From: Stentor roeselii
Taxonomy: Eukaryota > Ciliophora > Heterotrichea > Heterotrichida > Stentoridae
Reading direction: 5' to 3'
Assembly (NCBI GenBank): GCA_006503475.1
Contig: RSEH01000064.1
Span: 1 to 64,000, forward strand
DNA: 64,000 nucleotides
Shown one piece after another: positions 19,591-28,350 of this stretch. The stretch's first letter is position 1; the number at the start of each line of letters is the position of its first letter. A program made the position numbers and the translations under genes. Below the pieces are notes generated by a model. The model made no database searches. It was not told the origin of the DNA and saw nothing but the letters and a program-made list of their open reading frames with translations.

Positions 19591-20391
19591 TTAACTACTT
19601 TCAAGTGATCCTGGAAAATTCAGTTGATAAAAGCCAAGCATTTCATCAAGTAATTGAGGGTCTGGACTCGTTCTGCTTATTTTTAATAACTCACTAGGCC
19701 AGACTTGATTTATTCCTAGTTTTTTTCTCCCGCCTGCAAGGCAACATAGTGCTAATTCTTCGGGAAAGACTCTTGCGAAACGAGTCTGAGTTATACATAG
19801 TTCGCATAGAAAAACTGCGAATTTTCGAGCGATTTTTACGCAGCGAATATCTTCTACTTCTTCTTCGAATATGAAACCGAGAGATGAGTAAAACTCGATG
19901 AAATGCAGAGGAGTCGTAACATGCAGTCTCCAGTTCAACAAAGACAATATTTCCAGTTCCAGTGACTTAAAACTAGCAGGGTTTTCAGTAAAATTCTCAA
20001 TTTTCGGTATATTTTCCGACTCTTCACTTTTACAAGATATGAGGATGCAAACAGCTGCGATAGGTTTGAAAAGAGGTCTAGGAATCAAGCTAGAATAATG
20101 CGAATAGTCCATAATGTGAATAGAGATGTGTATAGTTAAAGGTTTCAATTTAAACCTCTCTCCTTGTTCTAGTATAAAATCAACTAAATCACTGCGATTT
20201 GTCGAGTAATCTTCAGGAAACTGCAGAATTTTCCGTTGTCTGAGTCTCAGGTTTTCCAGAACTTCAGTCAAATCAGAGAGAGGACTAAAAATAAATTTGA
20301 GTTCTCTTAACAAGCGTTTAGAAGTAACGAGTCCTCCACATCGTTCACAAAAGTGACTCTGGTCTGAGTTGATGCAGATTCTGCAGGACAT
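19591..20391 (-). CDS. Cyclin-family protein with N-terminal Cys cluster
   Basis: A 266-aa protein. Residues about 60-160 match a cyclin box (FILEQGERFKLKPLTIHIS, then AAVCILISCKSEE and LEILSLLNWRLHVTTPLHF). A second helical fold follows. The N-terminus has a zinc-ribbon-like pattern CRIC...CERCG (residues 3-17), which is unusual for cyclins. It probably activates a CDK; the subtype is not clear. It ends 11 nt from the B56 pseudogene, convergent. A second cyclin is at 27552. Confidence 0.8.
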   Translation of the reverse strand: MSCRICINSDQSHFCERCGGLVTSKRLLRELKFIFSPLSDLTEVLENLRLRQRKILQFPEDYSTNRSDLVDFILEQGERFKLKPLTIHISIHIMDYSHYSSLIPRPLFKPIAAVCILISCKSEESENIPKIENFTENPASFKSLELEILSLLNWRLHVTTPLHFIEFYSSLGFIFEEEVEDIRCVKIARKFAVFLCELCITQTRFARVFPEELALCCLAGGRKKLGINQVWPSELLKISRTSPDPQLLDEMLGFYQLNFPGSLESS

Positions 20392-20488
20392 AAATAATTA
20401 ATAATGCAATGTGATACACATATCATTACCATTCACAACTTCCATACCTTTGGAATCTTCGTGAAAACCTTTCTTATCTTATATAAAA

Positions 20489-21031
20489 ATGAGCCAATCC
20501 ATTCCTTTATCCCAGCCTTCCTCAAACCCGAGAAAAATCCCGACAGTGGTGTTTTTTGTATCTTTTATCTAGGAACATGTTGGAGAACTGGTGGCTCAAT
20601 ACGGTGCAGAACAGCTTCTAAAGCAACTAAACGAGTTATACTCCAAATACAAGTTCATGGAAGCTCAACTTCAAAGATCAAAACAAGTGCTAAAAGCGAA
20701 GTTGCCAGACATCACAAACGCTCTAGAAATGGTTGAGTTTCTTACTCTAAAACAAGAAGATCTAGAAGTCGACTTCCAACTAGCCGACTGCATCTGGAGC
20801 AAAGCCGAAGTTCCCCGAAGCGAGACAGTAGCTTTATGGCTAGGAGCGAATGTGATGCTTGAATACCCTCACAGCGAAGCCAAGGACTTACTAGTACGAA
20901 ACCTGAACAACGCAGAGACAGCTCTTGCTTCCACCGACGAAGATTTAAAGTTCTTAAAAGAGCAGATCACGACTTGCGAGGTGAACCTTTCAAGAGTTTA
21001 CAACTATTCAGTGATCTCCAGAGGAAAATAG
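20489..21031 (+). CDS. PFDN3: Prefoldin subunit 3 (two exons)
   Basis: 175 aa after removing a 15-nt intron (20558-20572). Exon 1 gives MSQSIPLSQPSSNPRKIPTV and ends VVFF; exon 2 continues EHVGELVAQYGAEQLLKQL. The spliced N-terminus restores the family pattern (R-x-IP-x-x-x-F followed by the first helix), which confirms the intron. The body has the two prefoldin coiled coils and the signature CLWLGANVMLEY-type segment (ALWLGANVMLEYPHSEA). It is an alpha-type subunit of the hexameric chaperone that hands actin and tubulin to CCT. A 90-nt divergent spacer separates it from the cyclin gene. Confidence 0.95.
20558..20572 (+). other. 15-nt spliceosomal intron
   Basis: GTATCTTTTATCTAG, between codons (phase 0), in the prefoldin 3 gene. 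Removing it joins two conserved segments. A at position 10, ends TAG. Confidence 0.93.
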
Positions 21032-21066
21032 TTAATATTCAGTGAGTTGAAAGAAAATAGTTATAA

Positions 21067-23088
21067 ATGGCCAGCAGCTTCACTCCGATACTAAAAACTT
21101 CGACAGACAGAGCTTTGAGCTCTTATGTTATCATTGAAGATGTTTTTATTCTCCTTGACTGTGGCTGGGACGGTGAAAGTGATCTTTCAGTTTACGCTCC
21201 GATTATACCTCTTATAAAATTTGTGTTGATTTCTAATCCAACTCTTGATAACATCGGCGGCTTGCCTTTTGTGGCGAGTCATCCGGATTTCAAAGGGAAA
21301 ATTTACATCACTGAGCCAGTTCTGAAAATGAGTCATCTCTGCATCTATGACCATTACTTTTCCACGACTCACAAGGAGTTCACTGTTGACCACATTGAAG
21401 CTACTTACAAGTTGTGTATATCTTTGAAGCATTCACAAAAAGTGCATATCAAGGAAAAAGGACTGGTTTTTACACCTTATCGATCAGGGAATAATGTAGG
21501 AGGGTCTTACTGGAGAATCACTCATAACATGCAGGACATTATTTACATGCCACTTTTCAACCCCCACCCTCTGAAGCACATTGAAGGACTCGACTTTTCC
21601 CCTATTCAGACCCCGGCGGTCCTTGTTTTCGACGGGTTCAGCTCAGAAGACGAGGAAAAGTCCCCAAAGGACATTTGTGAGAAAATCAAAGACACCCTGA
21701 CAAATGGCGGCTCTGTCTTGATCCCTGTAGAAGCGACTGGCTCTGTCCTCGAGATTCTCTTCGTTCTTCAGAAGTTCTGGGAGGACAACCACAGTGAAGT
21801 CGAAAGTTACCCGCTTTACTTTTTAAGCCACTTCAGCGACTACACCAGGGACTACGCGAAAACTTGCTCTGAGTGGAGTGAAGCACTTTGCAATAGCGAC
21901 TCTGGAAGGGACAATCAGACGTTTTTGAACTATGTGCGAGTCATTCAGGACATTTCTCAGATTCAAGTGGCTCCTGCTTGTATTTTAGCGACTCCTGGGA
22001 ATTTAGAGTACGGGTTTTCAAGAGAGCTGTTTTTTAAAATGTGTAGCAATCCATTGAACCAGGTGATTTTTTTATCTAAAACAGCGGGACTTGTTCAAAA
22101 AGTACTTGAAACACGGCCGAGTTTCTTGGAAACTAATGATGAAGTCTTGATTTGGAGCCAAGACGAGACTAGCACTGAAGTCTCGGAGTCTCCTGTCATG
22201 CATGAAGAACTCAAACAACATGAAAGCAGCGCTTTTGACCAAAAAATCAAGTCTTATGGACCTAAGCTCTTTGAAGATAAAACTTTCAAGTTCTTCGCTG
22301 TTTGTGAATGGAAACACTTTTGTGATGAGTATGGGGAAAGCCTTGTTGAAGAAGAAATGGAACTTTGGAAAAGGGAAACATTTGAAAATGACTTAAAAAA
22401 AGAAGCTATTGAACAGTCACAGAAACTTAATTCAAAACTTTTTGAAATGGAAAAATGTAGAAAACTTGCAATTTTAGAGAAAATTACCAGGAAAAGTTTT
22501 GTAAATGCTCAGATTTCTTATTGTTTTTGTGAGTTTAAAGCAAATGCTATTAGTATTAAACTAAGTCTTGCCAAGATCAGGCCGAAAAAAATCGTTTTTA
22601 TTGAACCTTTACCTGAAAGACTTGGAAATTTGAAGATTTATTGCGAGTCTGTTTTAGGAATTTCTGAGGTTTTAGAAGTTAATGAGAGGATTCAACTTAT
22701 TGCAAGTATGAGTATTCACCCCATCAAGATTAGTGAAGAATTTTACAATTCTATGAAATTCGTGCCTCTTGATGGGTATGATGTCGCGTATATCTCTGGG
22801 CAGGTCAGTGTTGAGCATGAACAACTTCATTTTGAACCGAAGGAAACGAAGGTTAAACAATTTGGGTATTTTCTTGGAACTGTTAAACTTGGACGCATCA
22901 GAAACTTGCTGAATGAAAAAGGGTTCAAAGCTGAATTTAGGGAAGGAAAGTTGGTTATCAATGATAAGGTCATTTTTTATAAGAAAGGAAATTCTGCTGG
23001 GATTCAGGACTATGTTATTGAAGGGGTGGCTAGCAAAGACTACTTTGAAATCAGGAAGATTATTTATGCAGAGCATCAGTATGTTTAA
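21067..23088 (+). CDS. CPSF2: CPSF subunit 2 (CPSF100-like), cleavage/polyadenylation
   Basis: A 673-aa metallo-beta-lactamase/beta-CASP protein. In the first motif the catalytic His/Asp set is absent (VLISNPTLDNIGGLPF where active CPSF73 has a HxHxDH series), which is typical of the inactive partner CPSF100. The beta-CASP region includes SVLIPVEATGSVLEILFVLQ, and the C-terminus has the usual extended domain ending in HQYV. It works in the nucleus in mRNA 3' end formation with CPSF73 and symplekin. It begins 35 nt after prefoldin on the same strand, with TTATAAATG at the start. Confidence 0.9.
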   Translation: MASSFTPILKTSTDRALSSYVIIEDVFILLDCGWDGESDLSVYAPIIPLIKFVLISNPTLDNIGGLPFVASHPDFKGKIYITEPVLKMSHLCIYDHYFSTTHKEFTVDHIEATYKLCISLKHSQKVHIKEKGLVFTPYRSGNNVGGSYWRITHNMQDIIYMPLFNPHPLKHIEGLDFSPIQTPAVLVFDGFSSEDEEKSPKDICEKIKDTLTNGGSVLIPVEATGSVLEILFVLQKFWEDNHSEVESYPLYFLSHFSDYTRDYAKTCSEWSEALCNSDSGRDNQTFLNYVRVIQDISQIQVAPACILATPGNLEYGFSRELFFKMCSNPLNQVIFLSKTAGLVQKVLETRPSFLETNDEVLIWSQDETSTEVSESPVMHEELKQHESSAFDQKIKSYGPKLFEDKTFKFFAVCEWKHFCDEYGESLVEEEMELWKRETFENDLKKEAIEQSQKLNSKLFEMEKCRKLAILEKITRKSFVNAQISYCFCEFKANAISIKLSLAKIRPKKIVFIEPLPERLGNLKIYCESVLGISEVLEVNERIQLIASMSIHPIKISEEFYNSMKFVPLDGYDVAYISGQVSVEHEQLHFEPKETKVKQFGYFLGTVKLGRIRNLLNEKGFKAEFREGKLVINDKVIFYKKGNSAGIQDYVIEGVASKDYFEIRKIIYAEHQYV

Positions 23089-23392
23089 TAGAATATTTAA
23101 TTACATATATTTCAGGTCTTCTTGATTTTTTTTTACTTTAAGCCAATACGTTAAATTTAGAAGAAGATTAAATAAAATTTACTCTTTTTCATAATTCTCT
23201 TTATTTAAAAACTAACATTTTTTAGTAATGAAAAATTTCTTGAATTTAATAAATGAGTCCACCCTTCTATCATAAACCTTTAAAACTCTTCCTTCAAACA
23301 TTGATAATCCATTTACAGTAATCAAATGTTTCAAAATCCATAATAACTTAAATCAACTAATATAATTAAAATAATAATTGATTATCTCTGGA
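23089..23392. other. Spacer, no gene seen
   Basis: 304 nt between two plus-strand genes. The right half is G-poor and C-rich. No RNA gene or repeat recognised. Confidence 0.5.
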
Positions 23393-23821
23393 ATGTCAGA
23401 TCATATCAAAAGCTTTGCAACCCCACGTGAAAAACAGTCAAAGTACTTAATTTCAAGATCAGGGGTCTATTCCCCTGATCCTTTTACTGAGCATCATGGG
23501 CTCATAGGAAGAATCAAGCTCAGTCCAATCATAGTAAAAGAAAGGTCTTCACCAGTTGTTCAGTTTCCAAAGAAAAAAATTTCAATAAAAATTCCTGAAG
23601 TCACCAGCGAGGGTCAATTCAAGCTAAATCATCGATTCCTTTTCAAGCAACACCCAAAAATTATTCTTGAACCTGCCTCACCTGCTTTAAAAAGCAATTC
23701 AAATCAAGTATCTCCAATGCTGGACCAGGACTTAAAAGGAAAGAACATATTTTTTATGAAGTCGAGTTCAGAAAAAGGACATCTCTACAGTGATAATTTA
23801 GACATTTCATTTGGAAAGTAA
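23393..23821 (+). CDS. Hypothetical protein, 142 aa
   Basis: The frame can be extended five codons to a TTG, but the first ATG (MSDHIKSFATPREKQ) is the likely start. It is rich in Ser, Pro, Lys and Ile, with short strand-like segments and no membrane helix or recognised domain. It looks mostly disordered (SPALKSNSNQVSPML). Coding status rests on an uninterrupted frame in AT-rich DNA, coding-like codon use and proper flanks. It converges on the basic protein gene at 23932. Confidence 0.6.
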   Translation: MSDHIKSFATPREKQSKYLISRSGVYSPDPFTEHHGLIGRIKLSPIIVKERSSPVVQFPKKKISIKIPEVTSEGQFKLNHRFLFKQHPKIILEPASPALKSNSNQVSPMLDQDLKGKNIFFMKSSSEKGHLYSDNLDISFGK

Positions 23822-23931
23822 ATAATTGTTAATTACTTATCTAATTCTTTAGTTTTGAAGCAATAAAAGATATAAAAATTGTTGAATTCTTTGAATTTAA
23901 TACTTTTCTTATTTTTTACTAATACTGCAAG

Positions 23932-24372
23932 TTAATTCCTACTTGTGATGACTGTCGTGATTTTCTTTCTACTGATTAAAAGTTCAGGGTTTGTGTTGCT
24001 TCTTCTGACAGTTCTTATTTTACGCTTCTTTAATCTCTTGACAAAGTAAGGCTGAGATTGCAACTGCTGAGTGAATTTCTCGCCAAATTTGATCCCTTCT
24101 TTAGTATGGCTGTTTTCATGCAAATTTCCAACATTTTGGACGAAACTCATAAAACGTTTTAACTTTAGCTTACTCTCATTCGAAGAGACATCTTGTAGAC
24201 TTTTTTTCCTTTTATAATGATCTCTGCTGATTAACTTGAGAAGGATCAGATCTTTTTCAGGTGTTTTTTCGATTTTCTTTATTTTTTCCTGAAATTTCTG
24301 TCGATCGATTTTCTTGCAAAGGTCCAGTTGAGGAAGAATTAATACAGAATTGACTTTCTTGTGAAAATGCAT
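23932..24372 (-). CDS. Hypothetical basic protein, 146 aa
   Basis: A very basic protein (many Lys/Arg, for example FVKRLKKRKIRTVRRSN), with predicted helices and no known domain. The high charge suggests nucleic-acid or cytoskeleton binding, but nothing proves it. The start ATG is in good context and the gene lies between convergent and tandem neighbours with short spacers. No homologue recognised. Confidence 0.6.
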   Translation of the reverse strand: MHFHKKVNSVLILPQLDLCKKIDRQKFQEKIKKIEKTPEKDLILLKLISRDHYKRKKSLQDVSSNESKLKLKRFMSFVQNVGNLHENSHTKEGIKFGEKFTQQLQSQPYFVKRLKKRKIRTVRRSNTNPELLISRKKITTVITSRN

Positions 24373-24439
24373 TAATAAGGTTTTTCACTTAAAAGATATA
24401 AAACTTAAAGCGACTTGAGTCAATATGAGAAGAGTAAAC

Positions 24440-25111
24440 TTAAACTAAATAGGCTAAAAATAAAGTTACTGCGAGTTTAATACTGGAATCCGAACTTGAA
24501 TCTGAACTTGAATCAGAACTTGAATCTTCACATGGAGAATAAGTGCCTGGGTACTCAATCCATCCATTCATTTCATACTTATCATCATTCAAGTAGTACT
24601 TATTTTCACCTCCTTTGAATTTCAATTCTCTTGAATAGTTTCCAGGCCAGTAGTCATTATCCCAGTTCTGTTCAGCGAGTTTAATTCCATCAGTACTGAC
24701 ATCAACAATGATTGCAACATGCCCATAAGGCATGTCACTCCCTCCACGCTTATAAATCAAAACATTTCCGACTTCTGGTGGGCAAGTAGCTCCATTCGAG
24801 ACTTTTCGGATGTTCGTCTTGTTGCCAGTATCAAGATAAACAAAATGTTGCAGATTCCAGATATCAGCAGCTCCGTCAACACTTTGAAAAGTGATTCCAT
24901 GCTGCTCAATCAACCATCTTCTGGCGTATTCAACACATTGCCACTTCATTCCATAGAAAATATCTTCATCAAAGTTGTAATCATCTGAAACAATTTCATC
25001 ATTTCCATTGGAATACCCGATAGTTCCTTTGTTACTTCCAAGTTGAGTTCCGAAAGGGGTGATAATAGGGGCGGCAAGGACAGTAGTCCAAAGAGTCAGT
25101 ATCAAGATCAT
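24440..25111 (-). CDS. Secreted, probably GPI-anchored CHAP amidase, Gsp-amidase-like
   Basis: A 223-aa protein with signal peptide (residues 1-14) and a CHAP domain closely patterned on the amidase half of bacterial glutathionylspermidine synthetase. It has ITPFGTQLG near the N-terminus, the nucleophile in KWQCVEYARR (Cys59), GHVAII (His131) and AEQNW (Glu147). These form a complete Cys-His-Glu triad. The C-terminus is a Ser/Asp repeat (SSSDSSSD) followed by a short hydrophobic tail (about 211-223) ending at the stop, typical of a GPI signal. It would act outside the cell or in vacuoles, on a peptide or amide bond. True substrate unknown; peptidoglycan peptides of prey bacteria are as likely as Gsp. 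Possibly acquired from bacteria. Confidence 0.8.
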   Translation of the reverse strand: MILILTLWTTVLAAPIITPFGTQLGSNKGTIGYSNGNDEIVSDDYNFDEDIFYGMKWQCVEYARRWLIEQHGITFQSVDGAADIWNLQHFVYLDTGNKTNIRKVSNGATCPPEVGNVLIYKRGGSDMPYGHVAIIVDVSTDGIKLAEQNWDNDYWPGNYSRELKFKGGENKYYLNDDKYEMNGWIEYPGTYSPCEDSSSDSSSDSSSDSSIKLAVTLFLAYLV

Positions 25112-25215
25112 ATTTATACACCTCAGAAATTAATCGATTTCAGTAATCATGTGAAAATTGATTCTCCTTATTCAAATAATTAAAGTAAGTTTAAACATGT
25201 CTATTGAGAAATAAT

Positions 25216-25572
25216 ATGGAGATTAGAGAAAGAAGGCCTTTCGCTTGCGAAACATGCGATCTTAAATTCACAACTAAGCAATTTCTGCAGCGTCATTACA
25301 TCGTACACACCGAAGATCGTAACTTTAAATGTGTGATATGCGAAAATAGCTACAAATACAAGAAAGGTCTTAACCGTCATTACAAAAAAGTGCACTATCC
25401 ACACTACAAAAAAGAAATTGGTTCTAAAATTCAAGAAAAAAACACTACACAAATCGAGGAAAAGTGCAAAAAACCTTTGAAACCCGTTGAAAATGTTGAG
25501 ACTTCAACAGAGCGAGTGGTTCTTCTCGACATAACAAAAATAATAATAACGTCGCCATTCCCAGTTCCTTAA
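25216..25572 (+). CDS. C2H2 zinc-finger protein (two fingers)
   Basis: A 118-aa protein with two tandem C2H2 fingers: CETCDLKFTTKQFLQRH followed by H, and CVICENSYKYKKGLNRH followed by H, joined by a TEDRNFK linker. The rest is basic and disordered. It is likely a DNA- or RNA-binding factor. An ATG at 25197 is followed at once by an in-frame stop (ATG TCT ATT GAG AAA TAA), so the ATG at 25216 is preferred. The LITAF-like gene starts 10 nt after its end. Confidence 0.8.
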   Translation: MEIRERRPFACETCDLKFTTKQFLQRHYIVHTEDRNFKCVICENSYKYKKGLNRHYKKVHYPHYKKEIGSKIQEKNTTQIEEKCKKPLKPVENVETSTERVVLLDITKIIITSPFPVP

Positions 25573-25582
25573 CCAGCTATAA

Positions 25583-26320
25583 ATGGACTCCAAACGGTCA
25601 CAGAAAGATTCTGCGCGATCAACCAACTTCCACACTCCAGTATCCAGCAGGTTCCTTCAACCAGAACTCTCAGACGACCCTAACCTAGCAAGTGTAAACA
25701 CAAGCATGACGAAAGGCCTTTACGACAAAACCTCATCCAATCCGTTGGACTTGCGCTCAAGTAACGAGGCGACAGTCAAATCACTACAAGCAAGTACTCA
25801 GCATTCTCTCAACTTCAAGCATTCCTTTTCCTCAAGACCTGCAGGAAAAGACCTTCCAGATCCTGAAGTTCACAGCTTTTCAGGAAACTCTTCATTAAAA
25901 TCAACTTTACGCTCTGATCTCAGATATTTAAAAGATTTAGACGAGGAAGAACGAAGGATGAATCGAAGAAAATCTTCGAAAAGTTTAGAAGAATCTGCTT
26001 TGGAAAGGTTTAAGGAAAACAAGTTGATTGGGATTAAAAATGTTAGAAGCTCCTTCCCGGAACTTGAAGTTGATTTGGCTCATGAAGGGGAAGAGGAAGA
26101 AGGGAAAGATTTGATGATTCCTCAACTTAAATGGTGCGCTTTTTGCAAAAAGGAGGTCATGACTCAAGTTGAATTTGTCAGTAATTCTAAGACTTTTTGG
26201 AGCGCTGTTGGCATTTTCTTGAGTGGCGGATTTCTTGGATGCTTTTTACTACCGTATATGAGTAATAATTGCAAGGGGGTCAGGATTTTGTGCCACAACT
26301 GTGGTAGGGTATTAACTTAA
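25583..26320 (+). CDS. LITAF-like zinc-ribbon protein
   Basis: A 245-aa protein. The first 170 residues are Ser-rich and disordered. The last 65 form a LITAF/SIMPLE-type domain: WCAFCKKEVMTQVEF, then a hydrophobic membrane-inserting stretch (FWSAVGIFLSGGFLGCFLLP), then ILCHNCGRVL. The two CxxC knuckles would bind zinc with the hydrophobic part lying in a membrane face of late endosomes or lysosomes, as known for LITAF. A second such protein is at 44433. The start follows GCTATAA directly. Confidence 0.8.
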   Translation: MDSKRSQKDSARSTNFHTPVSSRFLQPELSDDPNLASVNTSMTKGLYDKTSSNPLDLRSSNEATVKSLQASTQHSLNFKHSFSSRPAGKDLPDPEVHSFSGNSSLKSTLRSDLRYLKDLDEEERRMNRRKSSKSLEESALERFKENKLIGIKNVRSSFPELEVDLAHEGEEEEGKDLMIPQLKWCAFCKKEVMTQVEFVSNSKTFWSAVGIFLSGGFLGCFLLPYMSNNCKGVRILCHNCGRVLT

Positions 26321-26585
26321 TTTTAATTGATGATTTTTGGTCGGTGATTTTGAGGTTTTAGGGATTTAGGGGATTTTAGGGATTATTTGGAGGAAGTATG
26401 ATGGGGTATATGAATAAAGTTCTGGGAATTCAGGGTTTTTGGATTTGGGTTAAAAAGAATTTTTTAGTGAAATATTGAGTTGGTCTGGTTTTTTGTTTAT
26501 AGTTTTTAACTGAGTTGCTTAAATTATCTGCAACGGAATCTAAATGATTTAAAAATGAAATCGATACTACTTAAATTTATATTTC

Positions 26586-27113
26586 ATGGAGCCTTTAGAA
26601 CTAATTAACAAGCCCCGAAGTTCATCCTTCACATCATCAGATCCCCAATCATCAAGCCGTCCAATTCTGCACAACTTGAAACAAATGAGACAAGAAAGAC
26701 TTCTGAACCGAGTCTCTACTCCGAAAACCGAGCGTCTAGTCGATCTTGACTCAATAATCAAAAAGAACTCTTCAGAAGAGCATGCCCGTCAAGAGCCATT
26801 TAAAATACCTTCGAAGCCAGATTTAAAATTAGTCTTTAGCAAAGAGAGCAGGCCTCGCTCAGCACTGAGAGGCCAAGAAGAGAACAAAGAGTTAATTCAA
26901 ATTGCTGAAAATACCGCAAATCTCTTCAACTGTCGCAAAAACGCAAGCGGAAGCACTCCTTGCGCCAGCAGAAAAAAATTTAGTATTTGTCTGCCGAATG
27001 AGGTGAAAAATGGAAGCTCGACACAGAGAAATACTTGCAATAGGATTGAGAATAAGGTCCCTAAGCCTGTAATTAAGAGCAATGAACTATTAAGAAAATA
27101 TCTGAAAAAGTAA
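26586..27113 (+). CDS. Hypothetical protein, 175 aa
   Basis: A polar, Ser/Arg/Lys-rich and probably disordered protein. Segments such as RQERLLNRVSTPKTERLV and SNELLRKYLKK at the C-terminus are helical. No domain recognised. Supported by an open frame with an ATG preceded by an AT-rich leader and by a strongly C-poor 3' flank like other genes here. Function unknown. Confidence 0.6.
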   Translation: MEPLELINKPRSSSFTSSDPQSSSRPILHNLKQMRQERLLNRVSTPKTERLVDLDSIIKKNSSEEHARQEPFKIPSKPDLKLVFSKESRPRSALRGQEENKELIQIAENTANLFNCRKNASGSTPCASRKKFSICLPNEVKNGSSTQRNTCNRIENKVPKPVIKSNELLRKYLKK

Positions 27114-27551
27114 GAATAATAAGTTTAGATTAGTTTTGGTTGGATTTTTATTGAATTGGGTTTTTGTGGATTATGGTTTTGTTGGATTTTTAGGAAGATG
27201 GAGATTTGGGTTTTGATAGGTGATTTTGAGGTTTTTGCCTGATTAATAATTATTTAAATCAGCATAAATATTGAGAATTTCTTTATGAATGACACTTCAA
27301 AACTTTAATTCCCAGAAAAACCCTGAAAAACCTAGTTCTGATAATCTTTCCCCACTCAATTATTTTATCTCTTGAAAAACTCAAAAATTTCCAATAAACT
27401 TTCAAAATCCATAAAAAAATCCAAGAAAAAGTCCACTTCCTATAAATCCAAAATCTCAGTAAATAATATTTCCCTATTCCAAATCTAATCATCACCATTA
27501 TTTTCCGCACGTGATTACAAGGAAATACAGTTTTATGACCCTCAAATAAAA
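27114..27551. other. Spacer with sharp G-rich to C-rich switch
   Basis: 438 nt with no gene. 27120-27240 is almost free of C (G/T-rich) while 27290-27540 is almost free of G (C/A-rich) on the + strand. This is one of the clearest examples of the spacer skew. No long perfect inverted repeat was found by eye. Confidence 0.6.
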
Positions 27552-28280
27552 ATGATGTCAGAGGCTAATTCGAGATTATCAAGTAAATTATGGTTAAAAG
27601 AGCGCCTACACAGCCAACTTTCAATAAGCCGCTTAAAAACCGCTGTCTCCATCAATTCTGCAGTTCACCGAGAAGTGCTTTTTCAGTGGCTTTTCGACGT
27701 TTGCTACGACTTCAAAACCACATTAAAAACCCCTTATTTAGCCTGCTCCTTGATCGAGAGATTTTTAGCAGTTAAGACAATCCCTTCTTATGAAATTTTT
27801 GAACTTTTAGGCATAGTTTGCATTTCGATTTCAGCGAAATATGTCGAAAGTCTTGATTTTTCAGCAGGGGACTTGGAAATGATTTTAAATAAAAGGTACT
27901 CTGAGAGTATTATTCGAGAAACTGAAAAATTTGTCCTTATTCAATTGGAATGGAAACTTGAGTACTTTAGCGTTTTTGATGTTATTCAAGAAATCGTGCC
28001 TTTGGATCAGGAAAATAGAGAAAAAGTCGTGTTTAATGCTGCTTCTTTTGCAATGTTGTTGATTTCTGACCAGGATTGTTTAAAAGACACAGAAGAGGTC
28101 ATCGCCTTAAGTGCTCTAGACTTCAGTTTAAATTATTTTAAGACTGATAAAACTTTTCTTCAATTTTTTGAAGACTTGACAGACGATAAAGAAAGAATCT
28201 TCACTTTAACCAGCTTATTAAAGAAAAAAGTTGAAGAAATGAGAAAATTGAAGTTAAATCCAATAACTTCCTTAAAATAA
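27552..28280 (+). CDS. Cyclin-family protein
   Basis: A 242-aa protein with a cyclin box: HREVLFQWLFDVCYDFK, TPYLACSLIERFLAVKTIP, LGIVCISISAKYVE and ETEKFVLIQLEWKLEYFSVFD. This matches the five-helix N-terminal cyclin fold including the Lys-containing KYVE and the Glu of helix 5. A second, less conserved fold follows. It should bind and activate a CDK. B-type or A-type cannot be fixed because there is no destruction box. Convergent with centrin at 28351. Confidence 0.88.
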   Translation: MMSEANSRLSSKLWLKERLHSQLSISRLKTAVSINSAVHREVLFQWLFDVCYDFKTTLKTPYLACSLIERFLAVKTIPSYEIFELLGIVCISISAKYVESLDFSAGDLEMILNKRYSESIIRETEKFVLIQLEWKLEYFSVFDVIQEIVPLDQENREKVVFNAASFAMLLISDQDCLKDTEEVIALSALDFSLNYFKTDKTFLQFFEDLTDDKERIFTLTSLLKKKVEEMRKLKLNPITSLK

Positions 28281-28350
28281 GTATACTTATACTTAAACCA
28301 CCAAAATTAACCCATCCCTATCCACTCTGATTACTCATAAAATTATCTAT

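Larger units (their letters stand above)
16150..19970. repeat. Tandem segmental duplication, unit about 1.9 kb
   Basis: Unit 1 (about 16150-18060) and unit 2 (about 18061-19970) are offset by about 1910 nt. Each starts shortly upstream of a B56 reading frame (shared leader with AATCTGTC before ATGTCTGG) and ends within a minus-strand cyclin. Unit 1 keeps the working B56 gene and a degraded cyclin 3' end. Unit 2 has the broken B56 and is continuous with the full cyclin gene. The left and right limits are my estimates. Confidence 0.75.

Noticed and set aside
27114-27551. Large inverted repeat suggested by the G-rich and C-rich halves
   Set aside because: By eye the halves are only complementary in composition, with no long matched arms.
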